The position numbers and the translations under genes are program-made. Shown here piece after piece: positions 40,198 through 51,097 of a stretch of DNA of 64,000 nucleotides; position 1 is the stretch's first letter; every line of letters starts with the position of its first letter. This DNA comes from Tetrahymena elliotti 4EA (taxonomy: Eukaryota; Ciliophora; Oligohymenophorea; Hymenostomatida; Tetrahymenidae). The DNA lies in NCBI GenBank assembly GCA_000231825.2, contig JH720327.1, forward strand, positions 208,937-272,936, read 5' to 3'. The notes beneath the pieces are model-generated. The model saw nothing but the letters and a program-made list of their open reading frames with translations. It was not told the DNA's origin and searched no databases.

Positions 40198-40969
40198 TTT
40201 AGATTTTATATTAACAATTAACTACCCAAAAACACAAAAAACAAAAAAAAAAATAATCTAATTAATCGCCAAATCGATTTTACTAATAAAATAAATATCA
40301 ATTTCATCTATTTATTAAATCTTCATTAAATAATATATTATCACCCATCTATCTATCTCTCTTTATAAAAAAAATAACCAATCTTATATTTTGCTATACT
40401 TACTATATAAAGAAACGTAGTTATTAAATACCAATGCATTTATTTATCTAGCTAGATATCTAGCAAACTAAATAACTAATAATCAAACTAACTAACTAAT
40501 CATCAGATTCAATTCATTCAGAAACACCCTTCAATTTTTCCTACTTAAAAGCATTATATCAGCATAAGTCTTTTAATAAATTAGAATTGTATATACATAT
40601 TTATTATTACTTTTCTTAGTTGTTTCTAGTAAATGCATTTATAATTTAATTTATTTATTTTAATTACATACTATAAATCCTCATAATTAAGATAAAATTG
40701 TATTAAATTAAAAAAATATTACTATTCCATCATGTATGCTTGGCAAACTCAATATTTGGGGCATGTTTTACAGTTATTCTCTACCTATTATGCAGTATTT
40801 ACATATTTAGGGGGTAAGTAAAATAACTTTTTTTTTGTGTATTTTGAAAATTTTGTGCCTTTTTGGGTAAAAAGGATAGAAACCAATAAAATCAGCTATT
40901 AAAAACCCATTAAATTATAAATAAGAATTTATTTAATTATTTTCCTAATTAAAATCATTAATAGAAAGT
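40198..40969. other. Intergenic spacer
   Basis: About 770 AT-rich bases follow the TPR-like gene, with loose ctaa/ctat runs around 40340-40500. No coding frame is seen. Confidence 0.55.
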
Positions 40970-41636
40970 ATGTCAGTCATGCCAAAAAATTCTTAATTAA
41001 AAAAGAAATATGAAACACTTACTGAAGAATAGGTAAATCTAAAAAGCTAATATAAAGAAAAATTATAAAATTCAAATCAACAATCATAGGTAGACTAAAA
41101 AAAATAATAGGAAAAGTTATTAGAAAATTCCAGTTAATATATTAAAATAGAGTCAATAAAAATTAGAAAAAGATTTAAATCTCAAAAGCTAATATGAAGA
41201 AAAAATAGAAAAGGGCAATCAAGAAATCAATAAACTAAAATTCGAAAATTCTAATTAAAAAAAATAATAGGAAAAATAATTAGAAGATTACAACTAAGCT
41301 AGCAATTAATTGAGATAAGAAATCACTATATTAAAATAGAGTCAATATAAATTAGAAAAAGATTTACAAGAATAGGTAAGTTAAAAAAAATAATAGGAAA
41401 AATTATCAGAAGAGTCGAATGAAGCAAACAATTAATTGAGATAAAAAATCTCTAAATTAAAGTAAAGTTAAAATAAATAGGTATTTGATTAATTAATATA
41501 AGAATTTTGAATAAATTTAAATAATTTTTAGGGTGTTGAGTAAAAGCAAGTAAACCAAAATATTTAACCAACTAAATATTTTAAGATTAAAAAAACTGTT
41601 AATCTAATTAGTAAAGTTAGTAGAAATAAAATTTGA
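40970..41636 (+). CDS. Short repetitive coiled-coil frame with a frame slip
   Basis: An ATG at 40970 starts MSVMPKNSQLKKKYETLTEE and continues as Lys/Glu/Gln-rich coiled coil. Three related segments, near 41096, 41256 and 41380, each contain an A run followed by taataggaaaa (Q/K-rich, then EKLLE-like). Near 41140-41150 the first frame gives way by one base to a second frame that carries the same repeat (KQSQYKLEKDLQ type) onward. No intron large enough explains the change. A likely intron at about 41480-41531 (gtatttg...tttttag) then leads to GVEQKQVNQNIQPTKYFK and a TGA at 41634-41636. It could be a degenerate gene, a repeat-unit misassembly, or the 5' part of the micro-exon transcript downstream. 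No family was recognised. Confidence 0.4.
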
Positions 41637-41749
41637 ATCTCTAAACTTCAAAGAAGTAATAAGTTTAATTAAATAATATGAAAGTTTATATAGATTTAAC
41701 TACTTTTACTTTAATTTTATATTAAAATAATATTCATATTCCAAAATAG

Positions 41750-43553
41750 ATAGTAGTTTTTTCATATTCTTGAAGGATTTTAGATTGAAAGATGAATGCT
41801 TAATTTTTTCATATTAAAAATAGGTGTAATTAATTAATGTTCTTGAAGAAATTTAGATTGAAATTGCATAATGAATTTATTTTCATGCAAAAATAGGATG
41901 TAATCTTAAAAGAAAAAATTTTGAAATAAAATTTAAATGGAATGAAAATAGATAGTAACTTATGACTTAAATAGATTTATTTTAGGTAAATTAAAAATAT
42001 TATAGAAAAAAGTGAAAAGTGAGTAAGGATTTTACAAAGAATAAGGAAATAACTAATTTAGAAAATCAAACTTAAAAAAAATTAAGTGAGTAATAAATTT
42101 TAATAATATTTTATTGGATTTCCAAAATTACAAATAATTAGAGTGTATTTTTGTTGTATTAAAATTCTAAAATTAATTAAAATTTTTTTTCATAAAATAG
42201 CTCTTAATATTTTTGTACAATAAGAAATAGATGAATTCATAGATTATTAAAAATAGATTGTAACCAATTAATTAAAAATAGAGGGTAATCTATTAGACTA
42301 TGATTAAATTAATATTGAAAGAATTAGAAGAATAAAAAAATAATATTTTAATTAAAATAGCATGTAAATTTTATTTAGATCAAAGTATTTTTTGATTTTT
42401 ATCTATTCTTAAAATAAAAATAGGAAGTAATTTAAATTTATAAATGATTTTTTATGCTTGAATATGATTGAGTTATTTTTCCAATTATAATAGAATGTAA
42501 ATTAAATACTAAAAACAAACTAAAATTTAAAGACATTTATTTTATTTTTTAAATAGCATGTAATATTTTATCTTTTAAAACTCAAAAATGATTAGTTTCA
42601 TTTTCAAATTAAAATAGTCCATTTTATTATTTTTGAAAATGAATGTTTTCTTAAATAATTATCATCCTCTAAATAGTTGGATGTAATATTATCTAATAAT
42701 TGAAAATGGAAAAATATCTTATTATTGAAAAATAGAACAAAGTAATATTTTTCAGTAATTTTATTAAATTAATTTATATTTAATTTAAACATAGAGGAGT
42801 AATATTTTAAAATTCTGCAAAAAAAGATATTGAAATATAAATCAAAAAAAGAAAGTCAAAATATAAATATATATATATATATATTGAGATAATGCATTTA
42901 TACTAATAAAAGTTGGACATAATATTTTAAGTAATAAGATAATTCAGAACAAAAATTAATTTGAAAATAGCTTGTAATTAAATTTTGTAATAATTTATTT
43001 AGCTTTAAAGAATGTTTAATTTATTTTAAGTCAAAATAGAAATCAAAATTTTTCAATCAAAATGTATATTTCTTGTTACAATCAACAAACAGACATATGA
43101 AAAATCATATTTTTAGTTGAAAGGATTTCAGTAAAAATATATCAAATGTTTTACCTATATTTCCCTAAAACTTAAACAGCGAGTAAAAATTTATTTATTT
43201 GAGTTTTGACATTTTACTTCATAACTTAATATTAACGTAAAATATGAATTTTGAAGAGATTAATTACAGATTTAATCTTAAATCTCCTTTAATAATCTTA
43301 AAAGCGAGTGTTAAATAGATTGATATTTTCAAAATAATACAATCATTTTATTAATAATAAAATAGCTGTAAAAATTATTTGTTTGACAAAAAATTCTCCA
43401 AATTAAAAAAATTAGCTTGTAAATATATTAAATTGAAAAAACTTTTCCTAAAGATAATTAATATTACATATTTTTAATTAAATGGCTGGTAAATTGTTTT
43501 GAAATAATAAAGAATATTATCAACTCATTTATCATCAAATAGAGAAACAGAGA
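41750..43553 (+). other. Ladder of putative single-codon micro-exons
   Basis: Acceptor-like (n)aaatag and donor-like gtaat/gtaaa sequences alternate, mostly 55-80 nt apart, with only a few bases between acceptor and donor. Three-base units: ATA 41750, GAT 41897, ATA 41952, AGT 42142, ATT 42257, AGG 42282, CAT 42361, GAA 42424, AAT 42494, CAT 42557, CTT 42971, CGA 43180, CGA 43305, CTT 43416, AGA 43551 (or 11 nt from 43543). Six-base units: TTGGAT 42677, AACAAA 42736. Other lengths: GT 41824, AGGA 42795, CT 43366, and longer pieces at 42006-42022, 42062-42089, 42201-42214 and 43040-43063. The sequences between units do not align with each other except at their ends, as expected for independent introns and unlike a satellite. 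Ends of the transcript, its frame and its product cannot be determined from sequence alone. Confidence 0.45.
42867..42884. repeat. (AT)n microsatellite
   Basis: This is a run of nine AT dinucleotides. It lies in the longest gap between candidate micro-exons (42799-42970), where the acceptor/donor periodicity is interrupted. Confidence 0.9.
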
Positions 43554-45734
43554 GTAAAATTTTACAATTAATAATCTTAATTTTATTTTTTAAATCTTTA
43601 TAAAAACATTTTTTTCTATTCTATATTCAATTTTTCAAAAAAAAAAAAATTACAGAGATACATATTTAAAATTAAAAAAATTTATTAATTATAGCCAGTT
43701 CATCCTTGATGTGTGTACTGAAATCAATTTATTATATTGATTTAAACCACTTTCCAGAAAGACATTAACATACATGAATAGAACCAAAAGAAGAAACTTA
43801 AAAAAAATAAGTTATAATATATAAATATATATTATTCCTTCATGCTATTCTTAATTTATATTTGTAAACTTAATTTTATTCGTAATTTTTTTTTAAATCT
43901 AAAAAACAAATGGCATTCATATATACTATTGAGTTTAATTTCAAATTTACTTAAAAAATTTATGAACTGTTAAAATGTTAAGTTTTTAAATTAATTTTCA
44001 CTTTTTTTATTTAAACTGAGTTAATTTTATTTTAAAGAATCTGTTTAAAAACTAGTTAAATAATAAACAAGATGTAATATTAGAAAATCTTTTATTTCTT
44101 CATAATTTGGATTGCTACTATAAAAATTTACTTTTTCTTGTTTGTAAAAGCATGATACTAACTTTAAAGATTTCGAAGATGATTTAGAATAAATTTTTTT
44201 TACAAATAATTAAGTGAATTCATGAATAATAGCAAATTATTAAGCATAAAAAAAGTGATACTTAAATAAAATATTAGTTTTAAAAAAAATTACAAATAAT
44301 GTTTAGAAAATAAAGAAAAAAAAACAATCCTAATAAAATTTTATTTTAACAAAAAGAGGTTATTATTACAAAGTTTCAGAAACTAAAAATGTTTTTAAAT
44401 TATTTATTTTGTAAAACTTCTTTAAAATTTTATGGAATTTTATTAATTTGTTTAATGTTAATACATATAAATCAGTATAACATNNNNNNNNNNNNNNNNN
44501 NNNNNNNNNNNNNNNNNNNNNNNNNNNNNNNNNNNNNNNNNNNNNNNNNNNNNNNNNNNNNNNNNNNNNNNNNNNNNNNNNNNATTATTAATTTTTTAAT
44601 AAAATTATTTTTTTAACTGTGTTACCTTTTATTAAAAATAATATTGTCAAATTTCTTACATATTCATATAGACTGTAAAAAGTTATGTATGTACGTCGAA
44701 CTTGACACAGAATATAAACCACTTACGAAAACAAATAAAATTTTTATAATAGTTTTTCAATAATTTGAATGTTCTTTTGAATTTCTTAAGATGGGAGTCA
44801 TAAACTGATTTCTAAACTTTGAGTGTACTTTTATATAGAGTAATTAACATATACTCATAGCAAATATAATGGACACATGATTTAAATAACATTAAATCGA
44901 CATAAGTAATTTAAAATATAAAAAACCAGCTAATTCAAAATAAAATTTTAAAAATCAGATTTTACATTCAAAGTATTTCTTAAATAAATAAAAGTAATAC
45001 ATAAATAATATTTGTTTATTTTTTAGTAATAAAATATATTAAGATAATCAAAACTAAATTAAAAATGATCAACTTTTAAAAATATTTCTCGATTAGCAAT
45101 AAAAATTGGACACGATAATTTTTCTTTTATCATTAAAATTCTTCAATGTATTTGTTAAAAATTTAATAATACAAGTATAAATATCATTGATTTATTTCAT
45201 ATTAATATTTCATTTTTGTATTGACTTATATTTTATTTAATTAAGGAAATTATTATTCCAATAAAATTTGAGAAAGACTTTTTATTACTATTTATCTTGG
45301 AAATTTGGACAATAAATTAAATCTAGATTATTATATTATTTGAAGTTAAGTTTATTTCAAGTAAAATTTTTTCTAAGAATATAAATTACTTAAAAGAATG
45401 TTTTTGTTGGTTGTAATATTTTAGATAAATTAAATTCTGGCATTTTTATTTTAAGACTTGTAAGCAAAGAAATATTAACCAATTTCTCATATTTAATTAA
45501 TTCTGGTAAATTTTGTCCAAAATTTGTAATAATTAATATCGTAGAAAAAAAAAGGAAAGAAAATCAAACTCATTACAACCAAAATTAATTAAATTATAAT
45601 CAATTTTATACAAATTTTTATTATGATTTTAGTCTATATTCTGATAGGTGAATCATATAAATTAGGTATTTTCATCTATGTTTTCATAATAACATTTTAT
45701 GTAAAAATCAATTAATAAAACAACAAATCAAATA
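43554..45734. other. Gene-poor AT-rich region with assembly gap
   Basis: No convincing protein frame was found. A few isolated acceptor/donor-like pairs persist, such as attatag before 43695-43710 with donor gtgtgt, tttccag at 43757, and a 4-base unit near 45437. Their regularity is lost. Several ttgga(c/t)-like motifs resembling the TTGGAT micro-exon context recur at about 45106, 45305 and 45407. The nucleoside transporter starts at the right end. Confidence 0.5.
44484..44583. other. Assembly gap (100 N)
   Basis: Exactly 100 ambiguous bases are present, the conventional filler for a gap of unknown size. Any frame drawn across it is artificial. True sequence, including further micro-exons or repeats, may be missing here. 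Confidence 0.98.
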
Positions 45735-47128
45735 ATGAAATAAAAGCTTTCTGAAATTGCCAAACACACTACACTCACTAAAGCAACATTTGCCTTATTG
45801 GGAACAAATACTTTATTAGGGTGGAGTGCAGTCTTAACTTCTTTTGACTATTTCGCCGATAAATTTCCTAAAGACGAATTTCCAGATGTTGCGTTTTATT
45901 TTCCAATTCCTTTAAAAGTTGGCACTTTTATTTGGACCTTCGCAATAGGTTTTTTAATGAAATATTTATCTTTGAAATTTAGAATATGTGGTTTCATTGC
46001 GATTTAAGGAGTCTTAATGATGCTTTTACCAATAATTAGTAATTTTATGTAAAATAGTTTAGGCTACTCTTTAATGATAATCCTTTGTTTTCTTATTGGT
46101 TCAACTGCCTGTATTGTCCAAAATTCAAATCTTGCTCTTGTTTCTAATTTTGATAAGCTAAGTTTGAGTAAACAAACATCAATTAATTATTTTTCTTTTC
46201 CTAAATTTTTTTATCTAATTAAAAGAAATATATTGGGTATTCACTTCCATAACACAACTAATTATGAATTTGTGTAGAGCTGTAATTCTTGTAATTTTTG
46301 GTGATAGCTAAGAAGGTATTAATACAGGGATATTTGTATATTACGCTGTTGCTGATTTAGTTATGGTTATTACTATCATTTCTGTTTTGAAATTCTTAAA
46401 AACTTCATTTTATTTGGACATGCTAGAAATAAATAAATTGTAATAAAAAAATGAAAGTGAAAACACTGAAGACGATGATGAAAACATTGCTCAGTCTTCT
46501 TCTAATGCATCTTCAAGCTATATTAAACCATAAGATGAATCTTTATTACAAAAGAACAGTAAATTTTAAAAGGCTAAAAATAGTTTTTTGAAAGTGAAAT
46601 ACATTTGCTTATCTATTTTATTGTGTTATATTCTTCAATACATGCTATTTCCAGGGGTTGCTGTCTTCTAAAAATAGTACCATTTAATTCATTCTAAAGC
46701 CTGGGCTGTGTAATAATATTTAATTAAATTTAATTTTATTTATTTACATAATATATAATATTATTAGATTGAGTATGCAAATTGTCTACAGCTTAGGTGA
46801 TCTAGTTGGAAAATATTTAAGTACATTTAATTTTTATAACTTAGCTGCTCTCTATACTGTATCTATTAGTAGACTTTTTCTTATCTTTACATTTTTGATG
46901 ATTGCTCATGATTCTGATTCTTCATTTTTCTAAAATGATATATTCGCTTTTTTCAATATATTTTGTTTAAGTTTTACTAATGGTTTTGCTACAGGAGGTT
47001 TCATGACTATTGGCCCTTAAAGAGGCTCTTCAAACTAAGAAAGAAGTTTAATTTCTATATTATAAACTTTCTTCTTAACATTTGGAATTTCAGTAGGAAC
47101 ATTTTTAGCTCTTGCATTAAACTTTTGA
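45735..47128 (+). CDS. Equilibrative nucleoside transporter (ENT/SLC29 family), 425 residues
   Basis: This is a polytopic membrane protein of the ENT family, which moves nucleosides across the plasma or endomembranes. Recognisable segments are LLGTNTLLGWSAVLTSFDYF (first helix, with the family's WNA-like GWSA), FPDVAFYFPIPLKVGTFIW and IMNLCRAVILVIFGDSQEG. Then come VFQK at the end of the large loop, MQIVYSLGDLVGKYLSTF (ENT D-x-x-G-R/K motif) and GGFMTIGP near the end. A long acidic/serine-rich loop (NESENTEDDDENIAQSSSN) separates the N- and C-terminal helix groups, as in other ENTs. Two 58-nt introns, 46168-46225 and 46710-46767, when removed leave exactly 426 codons including TGA. The length is normal for the family. 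Substrate preference cannot be read from the sequence. Confidence 0.9.
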
Positions 47129-48013
47129 AATCACACAACAAATTTATTAATAAAAAATATAATGAACAAAAAACTTAATTAAACTAAATCACTAAACCTA
47201 TCCTTCAAAAACAAAAACAAAAAGAACTTAAATTCTATTTTAGTAAAAATTTTAATTAATTTTAAAAATCGCAAAAGTATTTCATTTATATTTTATGTAA
47301 ATAATAATATATTTCTTTTATAATTATTTTATCGATTTTAATACTTTTTTATTTTTAAACCTTTTTTTTATTTTATAACTTAAATTAAAAATTTCTTTAA
47401 ATACAGCACTGATAGTATATTGAATTATATATAATAAAAGATTTTAAAAATAATAAAGAGTTTTAGATAAAAATAAGAGTAAATTACATTCATTCCAACA
47501 TTCATGAATAAAGAATGTTAATAAATTGAAAAAATAAGAATTATTAAAATATAAAAGATACATAAAGCCTGTTTTTATGCTATTTCTGTTGTTGTAATCT
47601 AGGAGATAAAGGTAGGAAAAAAACCTTTCTTTGGATTAAAGATCTCATTAATATGGCAATAAAAAAATTAAGGCACACTAATCAAAGATTGAGTACTAAT
47701 TGATAGAGCTCTTTTGTAAGTAAGGGATATTTATTTATTCAGGATTTTATTTAAAAAATAGATTTCTTATTTCAAATTTTAGAAATAATTAAAATTTGAT
47801 GCTTGAATTCAAGTAATTAAAAAACAACCAAATATTTAATATTTTAAATAAAATAATTTTTGTTATTCTTTAAATAAATTAAAGTGGTTTTTATGTTTTA
47901 TTTAAACTCTAATTTAAAATAATTCAAAAGTAAAAGTATGATATGGAAAGAAGTAGCCGTAGAAAATGATATAAAAAGAAATATTTAATTTAAACAATTT
48001 TTTAATAATTATT
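47129..48013. other. Intergenic spacer between convergent genes
   Basis: About 885 AT-rich bases lie between the nucleoside transporter stop and the kinase-like gene stop on the other strand. No coding frame under the ciliate code was found. The frame visible just inside the neighbouring gene with the standard code is an off-frame shadow. Confidence 0.55.
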
Positions 48014-50517
48014 TCAATTTTGAATTGGTCTACTGTTAAAATATTGCTATTTTTGAGGAGCAATATTTTGGGAGTTACCAAATAAGGGTTTTCTTTAAAC
48101 ATGAGAACTACTTGAATATTTTTATTAAATATTTTGTAGTTATTGGTTTGGCAGAGAGGAGCATCCATTAAATTAATTTGATTCATCATTAAATGATGAT
48201 ATTTTAGTGATAGAATCGTTTTTTACTTAATCTTGCCTGCCATAAGATCTATTAAGGAGCTGGCTATTTTGAATAGTCTTTAAAGGGTTTTTTGTTGATG
48301 ATTTGGTAAATGAATCATTTTAAGATGTCTAATGAGCACTACTAGTATAGTTATTTATGGATTAGTTCCAATTACTATTTATGCTTGTCTAATGAAAACT
48401 TTGTTAGCTTCTTTAAGGATTTAGTTAAACTCTGCTTAATTGTGCTTAACTTTAATTGTGCAATGGTGGACGAAAATTATTTTATGTTGCATTCACTTAA
48501 TTAGGTGGTATTTTATTTTTACAAAATCTGTCAAGTTAAAAATCAAAGTTATTCAAATTAATAGGTTCACATGATTCTAATTCTTTTTTGCACTTGGATA
48601 TTCTAAGAAGAGGAGTCTACTTTATTAAGCTTTTTCTAATTGATTCTTCATCTTAAATTGCTTCCAATCTTGGAGAAAATGCATTTCTAAGGAGTGGAGA
48701 TACCATTTTTCTAACACATTAAGGACAAATATTTTCATATTATTCATTTTAAGATAAATCTGAATATTTCTTTTAATTCATTGAGATAGATTAATCTTTT
48801 TTCTTGCTCAATAACGTTGTTTCATTGTCTTTAAATTGATTTGCTTCATCTTCCTCACAAGCTTTCGAAAATGATTTTTAGCTATTCTTAGTGAATACCT
48901 TTATGTCTTAACATTCCGTTTTGCATCTCTAATGCTTTAAAAGATAAATTTAATATTAAATCAAAATAAAGAAATAAAAAAACCTATTAAGAGATAGATT
49001 GACAATTGTAGTTCTATTTTTGATAAGAACCATTTTCTTAATTACCAAAAAAGTAGGGATTATTATCTTTGTTTTATGAATATTCTTCTTGTCTGTTTTT
49101 TAATGTATTTTGAGAAACCTAAGGTGTTGTCATGTTTAAACTGGTGTCTTAACTGTCTAATATTTTTGTAAACCTAAAAAACAAATAAGCATTAAATAAT
49201 GAAAATTATCTCTGTATTTTACTTCTACTTAGAATCATTAAATTAAAAATTGGATTGATTTTAACTCATTTGTTGAAACTCTTTATGCTATTAATTTTAT
49301 TATTAGTTGTCTATTCTTTTAGAGATATCAGAATTTTAAATGCTTTGATCAACAAGAACTTTTTTTAAGATTATACTATGAGAGACACTCTCTCCTTCAA
49401 TTATTGGAATAGAACTTATTTCTTGAAGCTAAAATAGCTTGCTAGTATCTGTGTTTCCCCATCCAATTTGCTGAATGTATTAAATGGAGGGTCTTAAATC
49501 TCCATCAATTAAGAGCATGTTAGAAAGGATATTAAATATTCTTTATGAATATCCAAGCTTTTTAATCATTTCAAGTCTTGTTTTAAGCAAATCCTCATTG
49601 ATTTACAAATTCCTTTAGATGTCTAAGCTAGAAGTAAGTGTAGTGGCTTCTAAAAAAACTAATCCTAAACTGAAAACATCATTTCTGCTTTCTAAAACAT
49701 ATTCTTAAGTGTCCATTTAATAGCATTTACATAGTTCTGGTGTTAAATAACCACCACTTTAAACAACTTATTAAAGGTTCTTTTCAATTAATTTTAAAAG
49801 AAAAAACATACATTCATTTATCTCAAATAAAAGTCAAATTTTAAATTATTTAGAAAAGAACAAACAAACAATTTAATCAGAAATAAAATTGAGTTTGTTT
49901 ATTTATTTATTTGTTTGTTTTTGATTAATTCATTTGTTGGTAGAACTTTTTTAAAATTTTGTTAACAAAATTTATTATTATCAAAAATTAAAAGTAGAGC
50001 TAAAATTTAATTTAAGTTAAAATACTTTAAAGAAATGATTTGATGTGGCAAATTAATCTAATAATTTAACTTCTCCAGTCAGATCGCATGCAATAGAGCT
50101 TGGTCTGATATCGCCATGAACTAAATGATGTTCATGCAAAACACACAAGGCTTGTACTGCACTTTCAAGAGTATTTAGTATTTCTTCCTCTGTCCAATAC
50201 ATCTTTTATTTTATTCTATTGTTTATCTCATTATCAAACCTAAGGGCAATATCTTCATATATTATGCTGATGTTGCTGAGAAACTAATTATTGTTTTCAA
50301 ATTTATGCTAAGAGATTTAGCAGTTGATAATTTTCTGCAGCTAGGAACAGTTTCTTATGGAAGTTCTTCTGTCAATTAACTATTTCTAGTCCTCATAGTG
50401 TATATGGCTTATAATATTTTTATAAATAGCTTATTCTTTTGTTTTCTTATGCTCAAGCTAGTAGCCACCATTTATTGAGCGTGTGATTAAGTATTATTAG
50501 AGGATGCTTTAAGACAT
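48014..50517 (-). CDS. Kinase-like protein with degenerate catalytic motifs and long Q/S/N-rich tail, 717 residues
   Basis: Four exons (50026-50517, 49229-49779, 48984-49173, 48014-48934) join in frame to 718 codons including TGA. The first two encode a protein-kinase fold. AIYK may carry the ATP-anchoring Lys, but the Gly-rich loop is not evident in the short N-lobe. The catalytic loop reads LVHGDIRPSSIACD and the DFG position reads LLDQF. SGGYLTPELC matches the activation-segment APE region, followed by NDVFSLGLVFLEA. HGD instead of HRD, Ser instead of the catalytic Asn, and DQF instead of DFG suggest weak or no activity. DQF retains the Asp. The tail is disordered-looking with one CPQCVRKM pair. 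The start ATG is at 50517. Its role is unknown; it may be a signalling scaffold (inference). Confidence 0.8.
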
Positions 50518-51097
50518 GAATTAAATTAACTTTAAATGAAATTATGTTGTGATCTTATTTTTTTTATTATCAAATAATTATTCTACTAGTACTTTCTTTG
50601 TAAAATTAACTGTTGAAAATTCTTTATTAATATTTATTAATTTTAATTATTATTTTATATCACATAAAACAAAACAACTCTATTTTTCATTATGATATCT
50701 TTTTTACTAAATAAAAATTACCCTAAAACTTCATCTATAGAAAAGAAATCATCAACATAAATACTAGGTATTTTTAAGAGAGAATTAAAAAATAAACAGG
50801 TAAAGTCATTGATTTTGTTGATTATTTGAGAAATGAAGGTAATTAGTATGATCTCTTAATACATAATTTTAATGAAATTTTATTCCTTTGATTTATTTGG
50901 AATATTTTGAGTATTTTTTTACAGAATGAAAAAATAAAAGGAATTAGGTTAAGCAAAAGAAGAAGCATAATTAATTATTAATTAAACATACTATTTTATA
51001 TATCGATCAATCAAATTACAATTTAAGAAAACTGAAAAAATTTTATAGTAAACTTTATACAATATTATAGTTGTTTATTTATATAAGAAAAGTTATT
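50518..51097. other. Intergenic spacer
   Basis: About 580 AT-rich bases lie between the kinase-like start codon and the stop of the PAS membrane protein, both on the minus strand. The promoter of the kinase-like gene must lie here. No frame or motif was recognised. Confidence 0.55.

Noticed and set aside
41750..43553. CRISPR-like or satellite periodicity
   Set aside because: Only the short edges (aaatag and gtaat) recur; the 50-70 nt between them do not align with each other, and the organism is eukaryotic.
44389..44616. Plus-strand frame spanning the N run
   Set aside because: It is created by the 100 ambiguous bases; the flanks are low-complexity AT.
47914..48189. Minus-strand frame starting MMNQINLMDAPL
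   Set aside because: The four-exon kinase-like gene runs through this region in another frame (GCSSLPNQQLQNIQQ) to a TGA at 48014, with all exon phases consistent.
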